45,883 nucleotides of DNA, from positions 81,621 to 127,503 of the forward strand of contig JAJFLR010000035.1 of assembly GCA_021772565.1 (NCBI GenBank). Reading direction: 5' to 3'. A program made the position numbers and the translations under genes. Under the pieces are notes generated by a model. It had not been told where the DNA came from, ran no database searches, and was given only the letters and a program-made list of their open reading frames with translations. This DNA is from Opitutales bacterium (GTDB lineage Bacteria > Verrucomicrobiota > Verrucomicrobiia > Opitutales > JAJFLR01). Positions 8,262-16,788 of the stretch are shown in pieces; the stretch's first letter is position 1; each line of letters opens with the position of its first letter.

Positions 8262-10621
8262 CTACGGGACGAAAACAAGGCGAAAGCCAATGTTGAAGCT
8301 GCGGATAACGGGGGTGGCGCCGCTGCGATTAGCCGAACGGCAGCCCTCCGCACCGTCGTACCACGACCCACCACGCAACACACGATCCGAACCTATTTCA
8401 GGCCCGATGGGATTCTTTACAATACCTTTCTCTTTACATTCTTTATAGAAATCAGAGCCATACCAGTCCGAACACCACTCAAAAACATTGCCGTGCATAT
8501 CGTAGAGTCCCCATTCATTAGACGGGTAACTTCCAACCGATATAGTTTTCTCAACATATTTACCTGTTGGGAGATTATTGTATGGATAATTGCCATTGTA
8601 ATTTGCCTGATCAGTGGTCAGGTTCTCACCAGTATTAAACGGCGTTATAGTGCCGGCACGACAAGCGTATTCCCATTCCGCTTCAGTAGGCAGTCTGAAT
8701 TTGTTGGATTTCTTACTAAGCCATTTACAATATTCGCTGGCGTCATTCCAGCTAATATGAATCACCGGATGTTGTTTATTTTTTTGAATATCTCCACTTA
8801 CATCACACTTCCAATTTACACCTGATTTTTTCTTATAATCTTTCCCAGTCCAAATGTAACTGCCACCTTTTTTATCTGCATCAGTTTTGTAATTTCTATC
8901 TGCATCAGTTTTGTAATTTCTATCTGCATCAGTTTTGTAATTTCTATCTGCAATAAACGTTTCGAACTGAGCTACTGTAATCGGGTATTTCGCCATATAA
9001 AAATCGTCAAGTCTAACCAAATGCTGGGTTTCTTCATCTCTTCTACTAACTTCGCTTTCTGGACTTCCCATTAGAAATTGATCGCCATGAATCAAGATAA
9101 ACAAATTGGGATTAGGTAAACCATTTTCCAAACAGAATTGTTCGGCCATATCCAGCCCTTGTAAATTCAGCTCGTGCCAGAACTTGGTATTCTCAACAGC
9201 CTCTCTGGCAATGAAAAATTCAAAAATAGACTTGTGTGCAAATTTCCAATTGCCTTCTGCATCACGAGTAAGCAGTGATTGTCCGGTTATTTCGTAATCC
9301 TTTAAATCAATTTTGTTATCGCTTGCGACAACAATTGCATCATCGCGTTTAAGATAGAGCATATCTGATTCTCTGAGCTGCTTGTATATTTCAAGCGCCA
9401 CCTGCTGAGAATATTGATACAGGTTTTCTTTAAATTTTTCACGGTCTTCTTTTTTATGCTTTCTTTTATTACCTTCGCGCTCAATCCATTTCTCAATAAG
9501 TGTCTCATAGATCTCATAGGTATTGGAAAACTTCTGATCATCATCGACCAGATAGTCGATATAGCTGAGCAACATCGGACGCACCATCAGTTTGGGAGAA
9601 CTTTTCACAACCGATAGGGCCGCTTGCTTTTTATTACGATTCCATAATTTGAAAATGCCATATTTTTTATTTAAATAACGATGGATATCTTTCTCCTCAA
9701 AAGGCGAAAGATAAATCTTTCCAAGAGTGTGATACCCGGAACTCCCGTAACGTGGTATTTTCAACTCGTATGGGTTGTCTTCCTGGCCGGGAAAATATTG
9801 CGTACGGCTGGTTATCACGACTTCGCGAAAATTCCTGACGCTGTCAATGATTTCATCGAGTAGTTTTCGAAACCGTTCGTCATCAGTCAGCCCGTCCGGT
9901 TCTTCGGGAGGCAACAAGGCCTTGTACTCATCAAAAGCATCCAACAATAGAATGGTATTTCGAGCTTCCTCAGGCTTTATCTCTTTTATATGCTTTATAA
10001 TATCTTTCTCTCCGAAAGGAAAAAGCTTCATTTTATATTTGGAGCGAAAGTTGAAAATCGAATGATACCGCAAATACAGATTGATCATAAAAGTCGTCTT
10101 ACCCATTCCGGAATCGGCAAGCACAATGTAAAATTTTTCACTCTCTCTTTTTTCGTTAAATGCGGTCTTTAGAAAAAAAGGTATCAAAGGGGTTTTGGAA
10201 ATATATTTAGTTCCAAACTTTGGCTCTTCTTCGCGTGTTGGAGATTGATTTTGCCAATGTGTTGGAATAAACAATTCCCGTTTTTGTTGCACATCCTTAT
10301 AGCTATAACGATAGTGTACCAGCTCTTTAGCTGCTTTGCAGTTTTCGTCTCGTTCGTATTGCCAAGCATTGAACCAAACGGCAACCGCTGCATTTTCACC
10401 TTTGCCTTCCTCATCGACAATTTTATGCATCATGCGCATAAGAGAAGTTTTACCCGATCCCCATTTACCAAACACTCCGATAGTGATGGGGCTATGCGTG
10501 TGAAGTGCAGCACGTGCGAGAACTCCGGCAGTGTGCCTGAACTCAAGGTTATCGTTTCTTTCGCTGTCGAGAATGGGTTCATCACTCAGGAGTGAGAACT
10601 TTTTTTATCTATTTCTGCCAT
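8262..10621 (-). CDS. KAP/NACHT-type STAND NTPase with C-terminal FGE-sulfatase domain (frameshifted near the start)
   Basis: The frame open from GTG at 10475 gives 737 residues. Adding one A in the A7 run at 10600-10606 extends it to ATG 10621 (786 residues, starting MAEIDKKKFSLLSDEPILDS), which restores the full KAP-family N-terminus (TAGVLARAAL, PITIGVFGKWGSGKTSLM). Numbering from the GTG: first P-loop 3-10, KAP-like VWFNAWQYE 33-41, NACHT P-loop DSGMGKTT 121-128, Walker B LLLDAFDE 176-183, ITSRTQ 221-226, FAHKSIFEFF 412-421, FGE/CLec domain about 459-737 (RLPTEAEWEYACRAG, LYDMHGNVFEWCSDW, RVLRGGSW). The tail lacks the paired catalytic cysteines of true formylglycine-generating enzyme, so a binding role is likelier. 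Such STAND proteins are often conflict or signalling switches. The last 41 codons look like a retroelement-diversified variable region. Confidence 0.8.
8265..8387 (-). other. Candidate diversity-generating retroelement variable region (VR)
   Basis: These 41 codons at the 3' end of the FGE domain contain only 13 A in 123 bases on the coding strand, in a strongly A-rich gene. Codons for the invariant frame (RVLRGGSW, CRS, R, P, R, GFRLVFV) are almost free of A and all arginines use CGT or CGC. Most residues between them use RNY-type codons (TAC GAC GGT, AGC GGC GCC ACC, GTT ATC, AGC TTC AAC) that could each arise from AAC, AAT or GAT by A changes. This is the layout of FGE-type VRs. No template repeat or DGR reverse transcriptase is in the window. 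Confidence 0.45.
8874..8952 (-). repeat. 24-base in-frame triplication inside the FGE domain
   Basis: Three perfect 24-base units (8874-8897, 8898-8921, 8922-8945) plus 7 bases of a fourth encode three copies of DRNYKTDA at residues 510-533. The typical domain has this segment once. Being 24 bases long, the repeat keeps the frame. The copies are identical, so the expansion is recent or unstable. Confidence 0.9.
10600..10606 (-). other. A7 homopolymer at the frameshift of the STAND-FGE gene
   Basis: From ATG 10621 the minus strand reads MAEIDKKSSHS and stops. With one extra A in this run it reads MAEIDKKKFSLLSDEP and joins the long frame. This is the second A7 frameshift in the window, like that at 1597-1603. 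Confidence 0.65.
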
Positions 10622-11033
10622 TGGAAATAATTGAGATTTAGATTACCGGGAAAGAATTTAGAAAAGTATAAATTCTGGAAAGTAGCGTAATTTTTTAGAA
10701 AATAAAATTTATTACAACTCTATTTTAAATATTTGTAAATACGCAGCACGTCTGCGGTTATAGCATCTGCCATAAGAAATTGGTAGATGTCGTTTTCAAC
10801 TCGGTACCGAAATAGATAGAATTTACTGAATTCAATTTGTTTGGCATTATATTAAATCCTTGTCCTTTTGAATTTCGCAATAGTCCATTCCGATGATTAA
10901 ATATTCTATGCGGAAATTTATAGTGGCAAACGATTATCGATGGAATGCGATGACTCTATTTTAGTTCGATCATAGTGCGGTGCTTCAGCACCGTTTTTCT
11001 TTATTACGTAGATTTGATACTGATTTTTTTCAC
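10622..11033. other. Non-coding stretch with palindromic repeats
   Basis: No supported gene. It includes a TATAGCATCTGCCA...TTGGTAGATG palindromic repeat (10759-10789) and the hairpin direct repeat GCGGTGCTTCAGCACCG (copy starting at 10974). The remainder is AT-rich without recognisable signals. Confidence 0.6.
10974..11030. repeat. Direct repeat flanking the RelE/ParE pair, copy 1
   Basis: AGTGCGGTGCTTCAGCACCG, with a 7-bp stem GCGGTGC/GCACCGC-type hairpin, followed by TTTTTCTTT and GATTTGATACTGA. It matches the copy at 11724-11780 over about 57 bases with few differences. The hairpin plus T run would act as a terminator in the plus direction. Confidence 0.8.
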
Positions 11034-11339
11034 TCAAAGGACACCCAGTCTGTTTTTAATATTTTTTGTTGATTGCCTTAAATTTAAAATTGCGTGGATC
11101 ACAACCCTATTATTTTCAATTATATAAAAAATACCCAGTTCAAAACCAATTAACGTCAGCTTTCGAAATTTGTCACCATAAACAGTTCCGATATTTGGAT
11201 ACTTTGAAATATTATTAAGGCTTTGATCAATAATTGTATAAAATCTTTCAGCTGCTCTATCTGACTGAACTAATAATCTATTATATTCTTTTTGAAAGTC
11301 AGACTCTGCGCCAAAAAGGAAAACGACTTCCTTCTTCAT
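11034..11339 (-). CDS. RelE/ParE-superfamily toxin
   Basis: A 101-residue protein with the RelE/ParE pattern: FGAESDFQKEYNRL near the N-terminus, helical RAAERFYTIIDQSLNNISKYPNIG, then the strand block FRKLTLIGFELGIFYIIENNRVVIHAILNLRQS ending in a basic tail. ParE-type members poison gyrase and RelE-type members cut mRNA at the ribosome; the sequence does not settle which. It overlaps the upstream antitoxin gene by 4 bases, the usual translationally coupled arrangement. Direct repeats flank the pair. Confidence 0.85.
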   Translation of the reverse strand: MKKEVVFLFGAESDFQKEYNRLLVQSDRAAERFYTIIDQSLNNISKYPNIGTVYGDKFRKLTLIGFELGIFYIIENNRVVIHAILNLRQSTKNIKNRLGVL

Positions 11340-11548
11340 TTTCCCACTTTATGTTTTAGCTGATTCCAGGTAGAAGTTTTAGTAGGATCTTTTAAATAAT
11401 CCTGATGACGTTGATTCAGTATTTCCAAATAATCATGTCTAACATCTGACTCTTCATTTTTTGAAATATCAATTGCTAATTCTTCCAACAAAATGGATTT
11501 TTCATTTGTTGTTAAATTTTGTATTTCAGGAATTTTTTCTAAAATCAT
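11336..11548 (-). CDS. Antitoxin partner of the RelE/ParE toxin
   Basis: A 70-residue acidic, helical protein (MILEKIPEIQNLTTNEKSILLEELAIDI...) of the addiction-module type: the first half resembles the short helical domain of ParE-associated antitoxins and the C-terminal part (KDPTKTSTWNQLKHKVGK) would wrap the toxin. It precedes the toxin gene and overlaps it by 4 bases. Confidence 0.75.
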   Translation of the reverse strand: MILEKIPEIQNLTTNEKSILLEELAIDISKNEESDVRHDYLEILNQRHQDYLKDPTKTSTWNQLKHKVGK

Positions 11549-12082
11549 GGACAGAATGTAATCTTATCAAAAATATATTTCAAGATCAAATGACTCAAAC
11601 CAATGCAGACAGAACTAGATATATATATCCTTGCGATAAAACGTACTTTTATGTTGGTAGCTTATTGGGTTGTAGGGATTGCGAAAAAAAGGGCTCTGAT
11701 TTTTCGAAGCGTAGCTTCTTTGGAGTGCGGTGCTTCAGCACCGCTTTTCTTTGGTAAGTAAATTTGATACTGATATTTTTTACGATTACTTTTGAAACCA
11801 ACGACTTAACCATTTCGAACGTAGAGCGGCACCAGGTCGCCGCACTCCAAAGAGGCTGACGCCTCAAAGATTTTCACCAAAGGTTTTAATGCAAGTTCTA
11901 CTTACTCAACAGTATTATTCTGAATGTAAGATGTCGTCATTCCATTTCTCCAACTACCATCTACCACCTAAAAAGAGCCTCTGCACGAGAACAATGAGGC
12001 TTCGACACCTCAATAAGATTCGCGATTACCGAGATTTTCTTAGATGTCACGGTAGTAATTCGGATGCGTAAAAAGTAAATCT
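11549..12082. other. Non-coding stretch full of hairpin repeats
   Basis: No gene is supported. It carries direct repeat copy 2 (11724-11780), an inverted GCGGC ACCAGGT CGCCGC hairpin near 11826-11848, a GAGGC TGAC GCCTC hairpin near 11854-11868, and a CGAAGCGTAGCTTC palindrome near 11705. Such hairpins recur in intergenic DNA of related bacteria. Confidence 0.65.
11724..11780. repeat. Direct repeat flanking the RelE/ParE pair, copy 2
   Basis: AGTGCGGTGCTTCAGCACCG, then CTTTTCTTT and AATTTGATACTGATATTTTTT. It is near-identical to 10974-11030. The two copies bracket the toxin-antitoxin operon in the same orientation. Confidence 0.8.
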
Positions 12083-13396
12083 TTACGACGGCTTTTCGTC
12101 GTTCGATCCATAAACGTTTTCGCCTTCGCTTTTAGCGATAATAACAGCACCGCAGGTATCGCTGAATACATTTGTTGCAGTTCGGCACATATCCAATACT
12201 CTATCAATCACCCAAACCATCCCAACGGCTTCAATCGGCAATCCAACTACACCTAGTATAACTGTGATTGCGACAAAGCTGGCAGCCGGTATACCGGCAA
12301 CTCCTACTGATGTGAGTAATGCCAGCAAGACAATTTTAAACTGAGTGATAAAGCCAATCTCAAATCCTTCTACTACACCGTAAAACTGAGCAATAAAAAT
12401 TACAACGATGCACTCGTATAGGGCTGTTCCATCCATATTGACTGTCGCTCCGAGCGGAATTGTAAAACTTGCAGTACGATTTGAAACGCCGGCACTGTTC
12501 TCAACCGTTTTAAGAGTAACGGGAATTGTAGCAGCAGACGAAGCGGATGAAAATGCAGTTAACAAAACAGGCGCCATCGCTTTATAATGCGTAAGGGGGT
12601 TTATATTTCCAAACGTCTTCAGCAAGATACTTAAAGTAATAAAAAAATGAATGGATAATGCCCCAACAACAGTGACAACGAACCAGAATAGCGGTTGAAA
12701 GATTTCCAGACCTGTTCGTACGATGATAGGAGTCACTAGCCCAAACACACCAATAGGGGCAAATTTAATAATTAGATTAGTAATCTTCATCATTATCTCC
12801 AGAATACTTTGCCAAAAATTTACCTGAAAATCATATAGATTATTTTTGAGCTGAGAGATAAAAAATCCAAAGATCAGACTGAAAACAATAAGTCCGAGAA
12901 GTTGTCCATTATCAGTAGCTGCATCGACAATATTTGGGGGAACCATACGTAAAAATATATCTACTAAATCCTTTGCCCCACGATCTTCAAATTTTGAAGT
13001 TAATTTTTCAGATGTATCAGCTTGCCCGGTAATCATCATAGCTGTTTCCTGATCTACAACACCCGGCTTAATCACGTTTACTAAAACCAGGCCAACTATA
13101 ATGGCCAGCATTCCGGTTGCAGCGTAATATGTAAATGTCTTAAGTCCCATCCTGCCAAAATTGCTTTGAGCACCTAATCCCATGACACCACATATTATAG
13201 ATGAAACTATCAACGGCACCATGATCATCTTAAGTGCATTCATGAAAAGTTTACCTAAAAATTCACATGAACTGACCAATCCTTCTGCAAAACCACTCGA
13301 CTCCAGTCCCCCTACTTGTATACTGACTCCGATGATGAACGCCAGGATAAGTGCCATTAAAATTTGCCAGTGAAGTTGAATCTTGTTACCATTCAT
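12083..13396 (-). CDS. Dicarboxylate/amino acid:cation symporter (DAACS family)
   Basis: Inner-membrane Na+- or H+-coupled carrier of 437 residues, related to GltP, GltT and DctA. Eight or so hydrophobic segments are visible. The serine-rich hairpin reads AFSSASSAATIPVTLK, and the substrate and cation site is NMDGTALYE. A third landmark is DRVLDMCRTATNVFSD in the last transmembrane region, where the Asp and Arg contact the substrate carboxylate and amino groups. The length is normal and the start at 13396 gives MNGNKIQLHWQILMALILAF, the usual first helix. The substrate (glutamate, aspartate or a C4-dicarboxylate) cannot be decided. It is monocistronic and divergent from the 13512 gene. Confidence 0.95.
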   Translation of the reverse strand: MNGNKIQLHWQILMALILAFIIGVSIQVGGLESSGFAEGLVSSCEFLGKLFMNALKMIMVPLIVSSIICGVMGLGAQSNFGRMGLKTFTYYAATGMLAIIVGLVLVNVIKPGVVDQETAMMITGQADTSEKLTSKFEDRGAKDLVDIFLRMVPPNIVDAATDNGQLLGLIVFSLIFGFFISQLKNNLYDFQVNFWQSILEIMMKITNLIIKFAPIGVFGLVTPIIVRTGLEIFQPLFWFVVTVVGALSIHFFITLSILLKTFGNINPLTHYKAMAPVLLTAFSSASSAATIPVTLKTVENSAGVSNRTASFTIPLGATVNMDGTALYECIVVIFIAQFYGVVEGFEIGFITQFKIVLLALLTSVGVAGIPAASFVAITVILGVVGLPIEAVGMVWVIDRVLDMCRTATNVFSDTCGAVIIAKSEGENVYGSNDEKPS

Positions 13397-13511
13397 AATA
13401 ATATCTTAATTTTTAAAAGGGGAATAATTTACCAAACTTGCTTAATTCATAAATAGCTCAGATAATGGAGCACAAATTGCCAAAATTAACAATTAATAAA
13501 TTTTTACGACC

Positions 13512-13850
13512 ATGAATGCATGTTCAAAATTTTGCGAACAGCTTGCAGACCTTGTTTTTTCCGGACAAAAAAACGAAGTAATTATGCAACAAGCGACTTT
13601 AATGTTGCGAAGTATTTTGGAAGAATATCCTGAAAAAGAACAGATCGCACTTGATGGATTTAGAAAAGATTTACTGGATAAATATCAAAACATTTATCAT
13701 CCGACTGTTACAACAGCTGAGAATATTGATCACCCTGAAAGTTACAATGCCGGTGAAAAGGTAGGCCTTGCTTTGGGAAAAGCCATGAATGGCAAAATGG
13801 ACAGAATGATGTTAAAAAATACTTTGAGTAAAATTTTATGTGAAGAGTAA
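13512..13850 (+). CDS. Hypothetical small helical protein
   Basis: A 112-residue cytoplasmic protein with no motif I recognise. It is predicted to be all helical, with an amphipathic start (MNACSKFCEQLADLVFSGQ), a middle block EEYPEKEQIALDGFRKDLLDKYQNIYHP, and a glycine-bearing segment YNAGEKVGLALGKAMNGKMDRMM. There are three cysteines, two of them near the N-terminus. Coding potential is supported by codon use like that of its neighbours and by the clean ATG 115 bases from the divergent symporter gene. The paired hairpin repeats follow it. Confidence 0.65.
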   Translation: MNACSKFCEQLADLVFSGQKNEVIMQQATLMLRSILEEYPEKEQIALDGFRKDLLDKYQNIYHPTVTTAENIDHPESYNAGEKVGLALGKAMNGKMDRMMLKNTLSKILCEE

Positions 13851-13899
13851 GTAGTTATTACTTAACCTGGCAAAGCCGGTACCAAATAGTATAGAATAA

Positions 13900-13990
13900 T
13901 CATTGCTAGCTCACGAATATGGGCGTGGCAATCCATGTAGAATAAAGAAAAGTTTTGAATCGCCGCATCATTTCATTCCTCGTGATGACA
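13900..13990. repeat. Hairpin interspersed repeat, copy 1
   Basis: An approximately 91-base element beginning TCATTGCTAGCTCACGAAT and ending ATTCCTCGTGATGACA, with complementary ends (TCATTGC.AG / CTCGTGATGA) so that it folds into a long hairpin. About 80 % or more identical to copy 2, by eye. Confidence 0.85.
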
Positions 13991-14004
13991 AAGCAAAACT
14001 CAAT

Positions 14005-14097
14005 TGTCATTGCGAGCTCACGAATGTGGGCGTGGCAATCCATGTAAAATAAAGAAAAGTCATGGATCGCCGCGTCATTTCATTCCTCGCGATGACA
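14005..14097. repeat. Hairpin interspersed repeat, copy 2
   Basis: TGTCATTGCGAGCTCACGAA ... CATTCCTCGCGATGACA, ends inverted (TCATTGCGAG/CTCGCGATGA), same orientation as copy 1, 15 bases away. It resembles the TCATTGCGAG...CTCGCAATGA repeats widespread in bacterial intergenic DNA. Degraded pieces (CGGCAATCCATG) also occur near 8018. Confidence 0.85.
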
Positions 14098-14133
14098 AAA
14101 AAATTTAACTCGGACACACTTGTCGCTAGATAT

Positions 14134-14901
14134 TTATTCCAGAGCTTCACTAACAGCACCCGGCAAAATCTCGACGACATCTCCTTCAATTCGTATTTTT
14201 ACTTTAGGATGATTATCATGCTCCGTCATACCTCTATTAATTATAATGTATGGCACACCTAACTCAGCTGCAACTAATGGAACAGATGCAGCCGGATATA
14301 CAGAAAGAGTCGATCCGATTGATAAAACTAAATCAGCCTCTTGGGCACATTTTTCAGCTTCAGCAATATCAACACTGCGCAGTTGTTGTCCAAAACTTAT
14401 AGTTGCCGGTTTAATAAGCCCTTTACAGCTTGGACAGATAGGAGGTTTTCTAGAGTTAGCAAACGATTCAAAAAATGGGTCAGGATCAAAACGTTTGAGA
14501 CATGACTGACATTCTACTTCTAAATTAGTCCCATGAATTTCAATTGTTTTATTTCTACTATTGCCAGCCTTATGATGTAATCCATCAATATTCTGCGTAA
14601 CTAGTTTAAGTAATTTTCCTGCAGATTCTAACTTGGCAATCGCTAAATGTGCTGCATTGGGTCGAGCATTTTTAAATCCCGCCCAACCCTCAAGTTTATA
14701 GTCCCAATGTTCAATTCGGGATTTTTCAGATGTCATGAAATCATCATAGTACACGGGTTGTCGCCGACTCCACACGCCGCCCGGTCCTCGAAAATCCGGA
14801 ATACCACTTCCAGTAGAAATACCCGCACCGGTGAAAATCAGAATTTTATTTGATTCTTTAATATACTTGGTCAGTGAGTTAATTTTTTCAGAATAATCCA
14901 T
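14134..14901 (-). CDS. NAD-dependent protein deacylase, sirtuin
   Basis: A 255-residue sirtuin that removes acyl groups from lysine using NAD+. The NAD motif GAGISTGSGIPDFRG spans 25-39, TQNIDGLHH 102-110, and the catalytic His123 lies in EIHG. The zinc cysteines are Cys131, Cys134, Cys156 and Cys159 (CQSC...CPSC), with FGQQL at 170-174 and IGSTLSVYPAAS downstream. All key residues are present and the length is normal. The start ATG at 14901 gives MDYSEKINSL. It lies between repeat elements and the 14925 gene on the same strand, 23 bases downstream of it, so the two may be cotranscribed. Confidence 0.95.
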   Translation of the reverse strand: MDYSEKINSLTKYIKESNKILIFTGAGISTGSGIPDFRGPGGVWSRRQPVYYDDFMTSEKSRIEHWDYKLEGWAGFKNARPNAAHLAIAKLESAGKLLKLVTQNIDGLHHKAGNSRNKTIEIHGTNLEVECQSCLKRFDPDPFFESFANSRKPPICPSCKGLIKPATISFGQQLRSVDIAEAEKCAQEADLVLSIGSTLSVYPAASVPLVAAELGVPYIIINRGMTEHDNHPKVKIRIEGDVVEILPGAVSEALE

Positions 14902-14924
14902 AGGAATTATAAGTATTAAAATTC

Positions 14925-15845
14925 TTATTCAAGCAAAGTCATATTAGGAATATTTATTTTTAAAATTTTTCTCTGTTCATTAGTAATCAGTAAAGTTTCT
15001 GAGTCATTAAAACAAATTGCTTCGCATTGCAAAGCTCTGATCGGCTGCCAATATATTTTTCCTCTAAAGTAGTTATCCGTTCCAGCAGGTGCTTCAAATA
15101 CCCAAACGCTATTATAGGTTAGCACTGCGATTTTTGAACCATCGAGTGTAGAATCAGCAGCGGTTACTTTTCCTCTAATTCTAAAACTATCCAATAAAAT
15201 AGCCGGTTGAGATTGTTTTGAATCAGTATAATCCAATCGATACAGTTTTGTATCCTTATCATCACGATGTTTCGTCAGCAAATAAATATTCTCATGAGCA
15301 GTAAACATAGCCTCACAATCAAAATTATTTTTTGTGGCTGGAAATTTTTCCTGATCAGAATAATAAAAAGAAATCTTCTGACTGTAATTTATATTTTCAA
15401 CAGTTAGAGAATCGGGTTCCTGAAATATATAAATAGCTAAGTCACGCCTGTTACTACTGCTATTACCAAAATCACCCACTAAGATATTGCCCAAATTATC
15501 AATCGCAATATCTTCCCAATCACGATTGACCGCGCCCTGAATTAAAATTCCTCTATTAGTATTTCCATTATTTAATGAGATCAATTTCCCGTCTATTGTA
15601 ATTGGATAAATTTTGGGTGATCCGCCTGAATCATTATGAGTCCAATAAACATTAGGGTGTTTGCGACTCTTAACTAAACCTGAAGATTCACGGATTAGGT
15701 CACTTTTGATTTTACCAATTTTTTGCGGTAACAATGTAGGACGTTGCAATAATCTTATATTCCTGGGTTCAGTAGTGATAAGTTGTCCATGAAGAGAACT
15801 CATTTTCAAGACTATAAAAACTAATATAACTAATCGAACTACCAT
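14925..15845 (-). CDS. Secreted beta-propeller-like protein of unknown function
   Basis: A 306-residue protein with an N-terminal signal peptide (RLVILVFIVLKMSSLHG). The motif VYWTHNDSGGSPKIYPITIDGKL, the repeated pattern DWEDIAIDNLGNILVGDFGN and NNFDCEAMFTAHENIYLLTKH are typical of a family of periplasmic or extracellular six-bladed propeller proteins, sometimes annotated as SdiA-regulated or phytase/esterase-like. No catalytic residues can be assigned. It is upstream of the sirtuin gene and divergent from the metallo-hydrolase, with 123 AT-rich bases between. Confidence 0.65.
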   Translation of the reverse strand: MVVRLVILVFIVLKMSSLHGQLITTEPRNIRLLQRPTLLPQKIGKIKSDLIRESSGLVKSRKHPNVYWTHNDSGGSPKIYPITIDGKLISLNNGNTNRGILIQGAVNRDWEDIAIDNLGNILVGDFGNSSSNRRDLAIYIFQEPDSLTVENINYSQKISFYYSDQEKFPATKNNFDCEAMFTAHENIYLLTKHRDDKDTKLYRLDYTDSKQSQPAILLDSFRIRGKVTAADSTLDGSKIAVLTYNSVWVFEAPAGTDNYFRGKIYWQPIRALQCEAICFNDSETLLITNEQRKILKINIPNMTLLE

Positions 15846-15968
15846 AATTTAAATATTGGATTTTATTCTGAAATTTATATTAAATATTATTATTAGATTA
15901 GTTGATTAAGATAATTTTTAAACATTTTTCAAAAGAACTAAGTATTTAATTATTACATAGTATTATAA

Positions 15969-16787
15969 ATGCAAATTCCACTTGAAGATAATTTTGATGA
16001 TATTATTAGTAAGGCTCAAAAAGGTTTACGAATCAGTGACAGAGAATTAATAGAGAAAACAAATTTATCACTGAATGAAATTTCATCTGTTAAATCCGGA
16101 AATGTTAATGATGCAGCGATACGTAAGTTAGCTCAAACACTCAACTTAGATGAAAATTCATTAATAAAAATTGCTCATTGTCAGTGGTCTCCAAAATCAA
16201 TAGCGATCGACTGTTTGGAAATTTATCAAACTTCATTTGGCGACATGAATGTAAATTCATATTTAATTTGGGATTCTAATACAAAATCTGCAATTACATT
16301 TGATACTGGAACTAATGCCAGTGAAATGATTTCCTCCATTGAATCTAGAGATCTTATAGTAAAAGCATTATTCATTACTCACTCACATTATGATCATATT
16401 GCAGCATTAACCAGACTGCATAAATCAACAAAAGCTCCATTTTATATCAGCCAAAGTGAAGCTATTGAAAATGCAAAACTCATAGACAGTGGACAAAAAT
16501 TTTTAATCGATTCTTTAACAATAGATACACTAGACACATGTGGTCATAGCTCTGGTGGCATCACATATTTTATTCAAGGCCTGAGTCGACCAATTGCTGT
16601 TGTAGGCGATGCATTGTTTGCCGGATCTATGGGTGGCGCGGCTACAGCTTACGACCAAGCATTGGAAAAAAATAGAAAAAATATTTTCACTTTGCCTGAT
16701 AATACTATTATTTGCCCCGGACATGGGCCTATGACTACTGTAATCGAAGAAAAAGAAAATAATCCTTTTTACCCTGAATTTAAGTAA
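15969..16787 (+). CDS. MBL-fold metallo-hydrolase with N-terminal helix-turn-helix domain
   Basis: The protein has 272 residues. Residues 8-70 form an XRE-like helix-turn-helix (ISDRELIEKTNLSLNEISSVKSGNVNDAAIRKLAQTLNLD), and about 85-268 form a metallo-beta-lactamase fold related to glyoxalase II. Metal ligands visible are THSHYDH (His138, His140, Asp142, His143), His193 in DTCGHSSGG, Asp214 in VVGDALF and the last His in CPGHGP. The helix-turn-helix fused to a hydrolase is unusual, although I recall this arrangement from Verrucomicrobia. The substrate is unknown; a thioester hydrolase role is a guess. It ends just before a palindromic repeat that could serve as terminator. Confidence 0.88.
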   Translation: MQIPLEDNFDDIISKAQKGLRISDRELIEKTNLSLNEISSVKSGNVNDAAIRKLAQTLNLDENSLIKIAHCQWSPKSIAIDCLEIYQTSFGDMNVNSYLIWDSNTKSAITFDTGTNASEMISSIESRDLIVKALFITHSHYDHIAALTRLHKSTKAPFYISQSEAIENAKLIDSGQKFLIDSLTIDTLDTCGHSSGGITYFIQGLSRPIAVVGDALFAGSMGGAATAYDQALEKNRKNIFTLPDNTIICPGHGPMTTVIEEKENNPFYPEFK

Positions 16788-16788
16788 T

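Noticed and set aside
8874-8952. Possible CRISPR array
   Set aside because: Three 24-base units with no spacers, inside a coding frame.
8262-10475. FGE domain as an active formylglycine-generating enzyme
   Set aside because: The C-terminal region has a single Cys (GCRSANR) instead of the catalytic pair, and no sulfatase is in the window.
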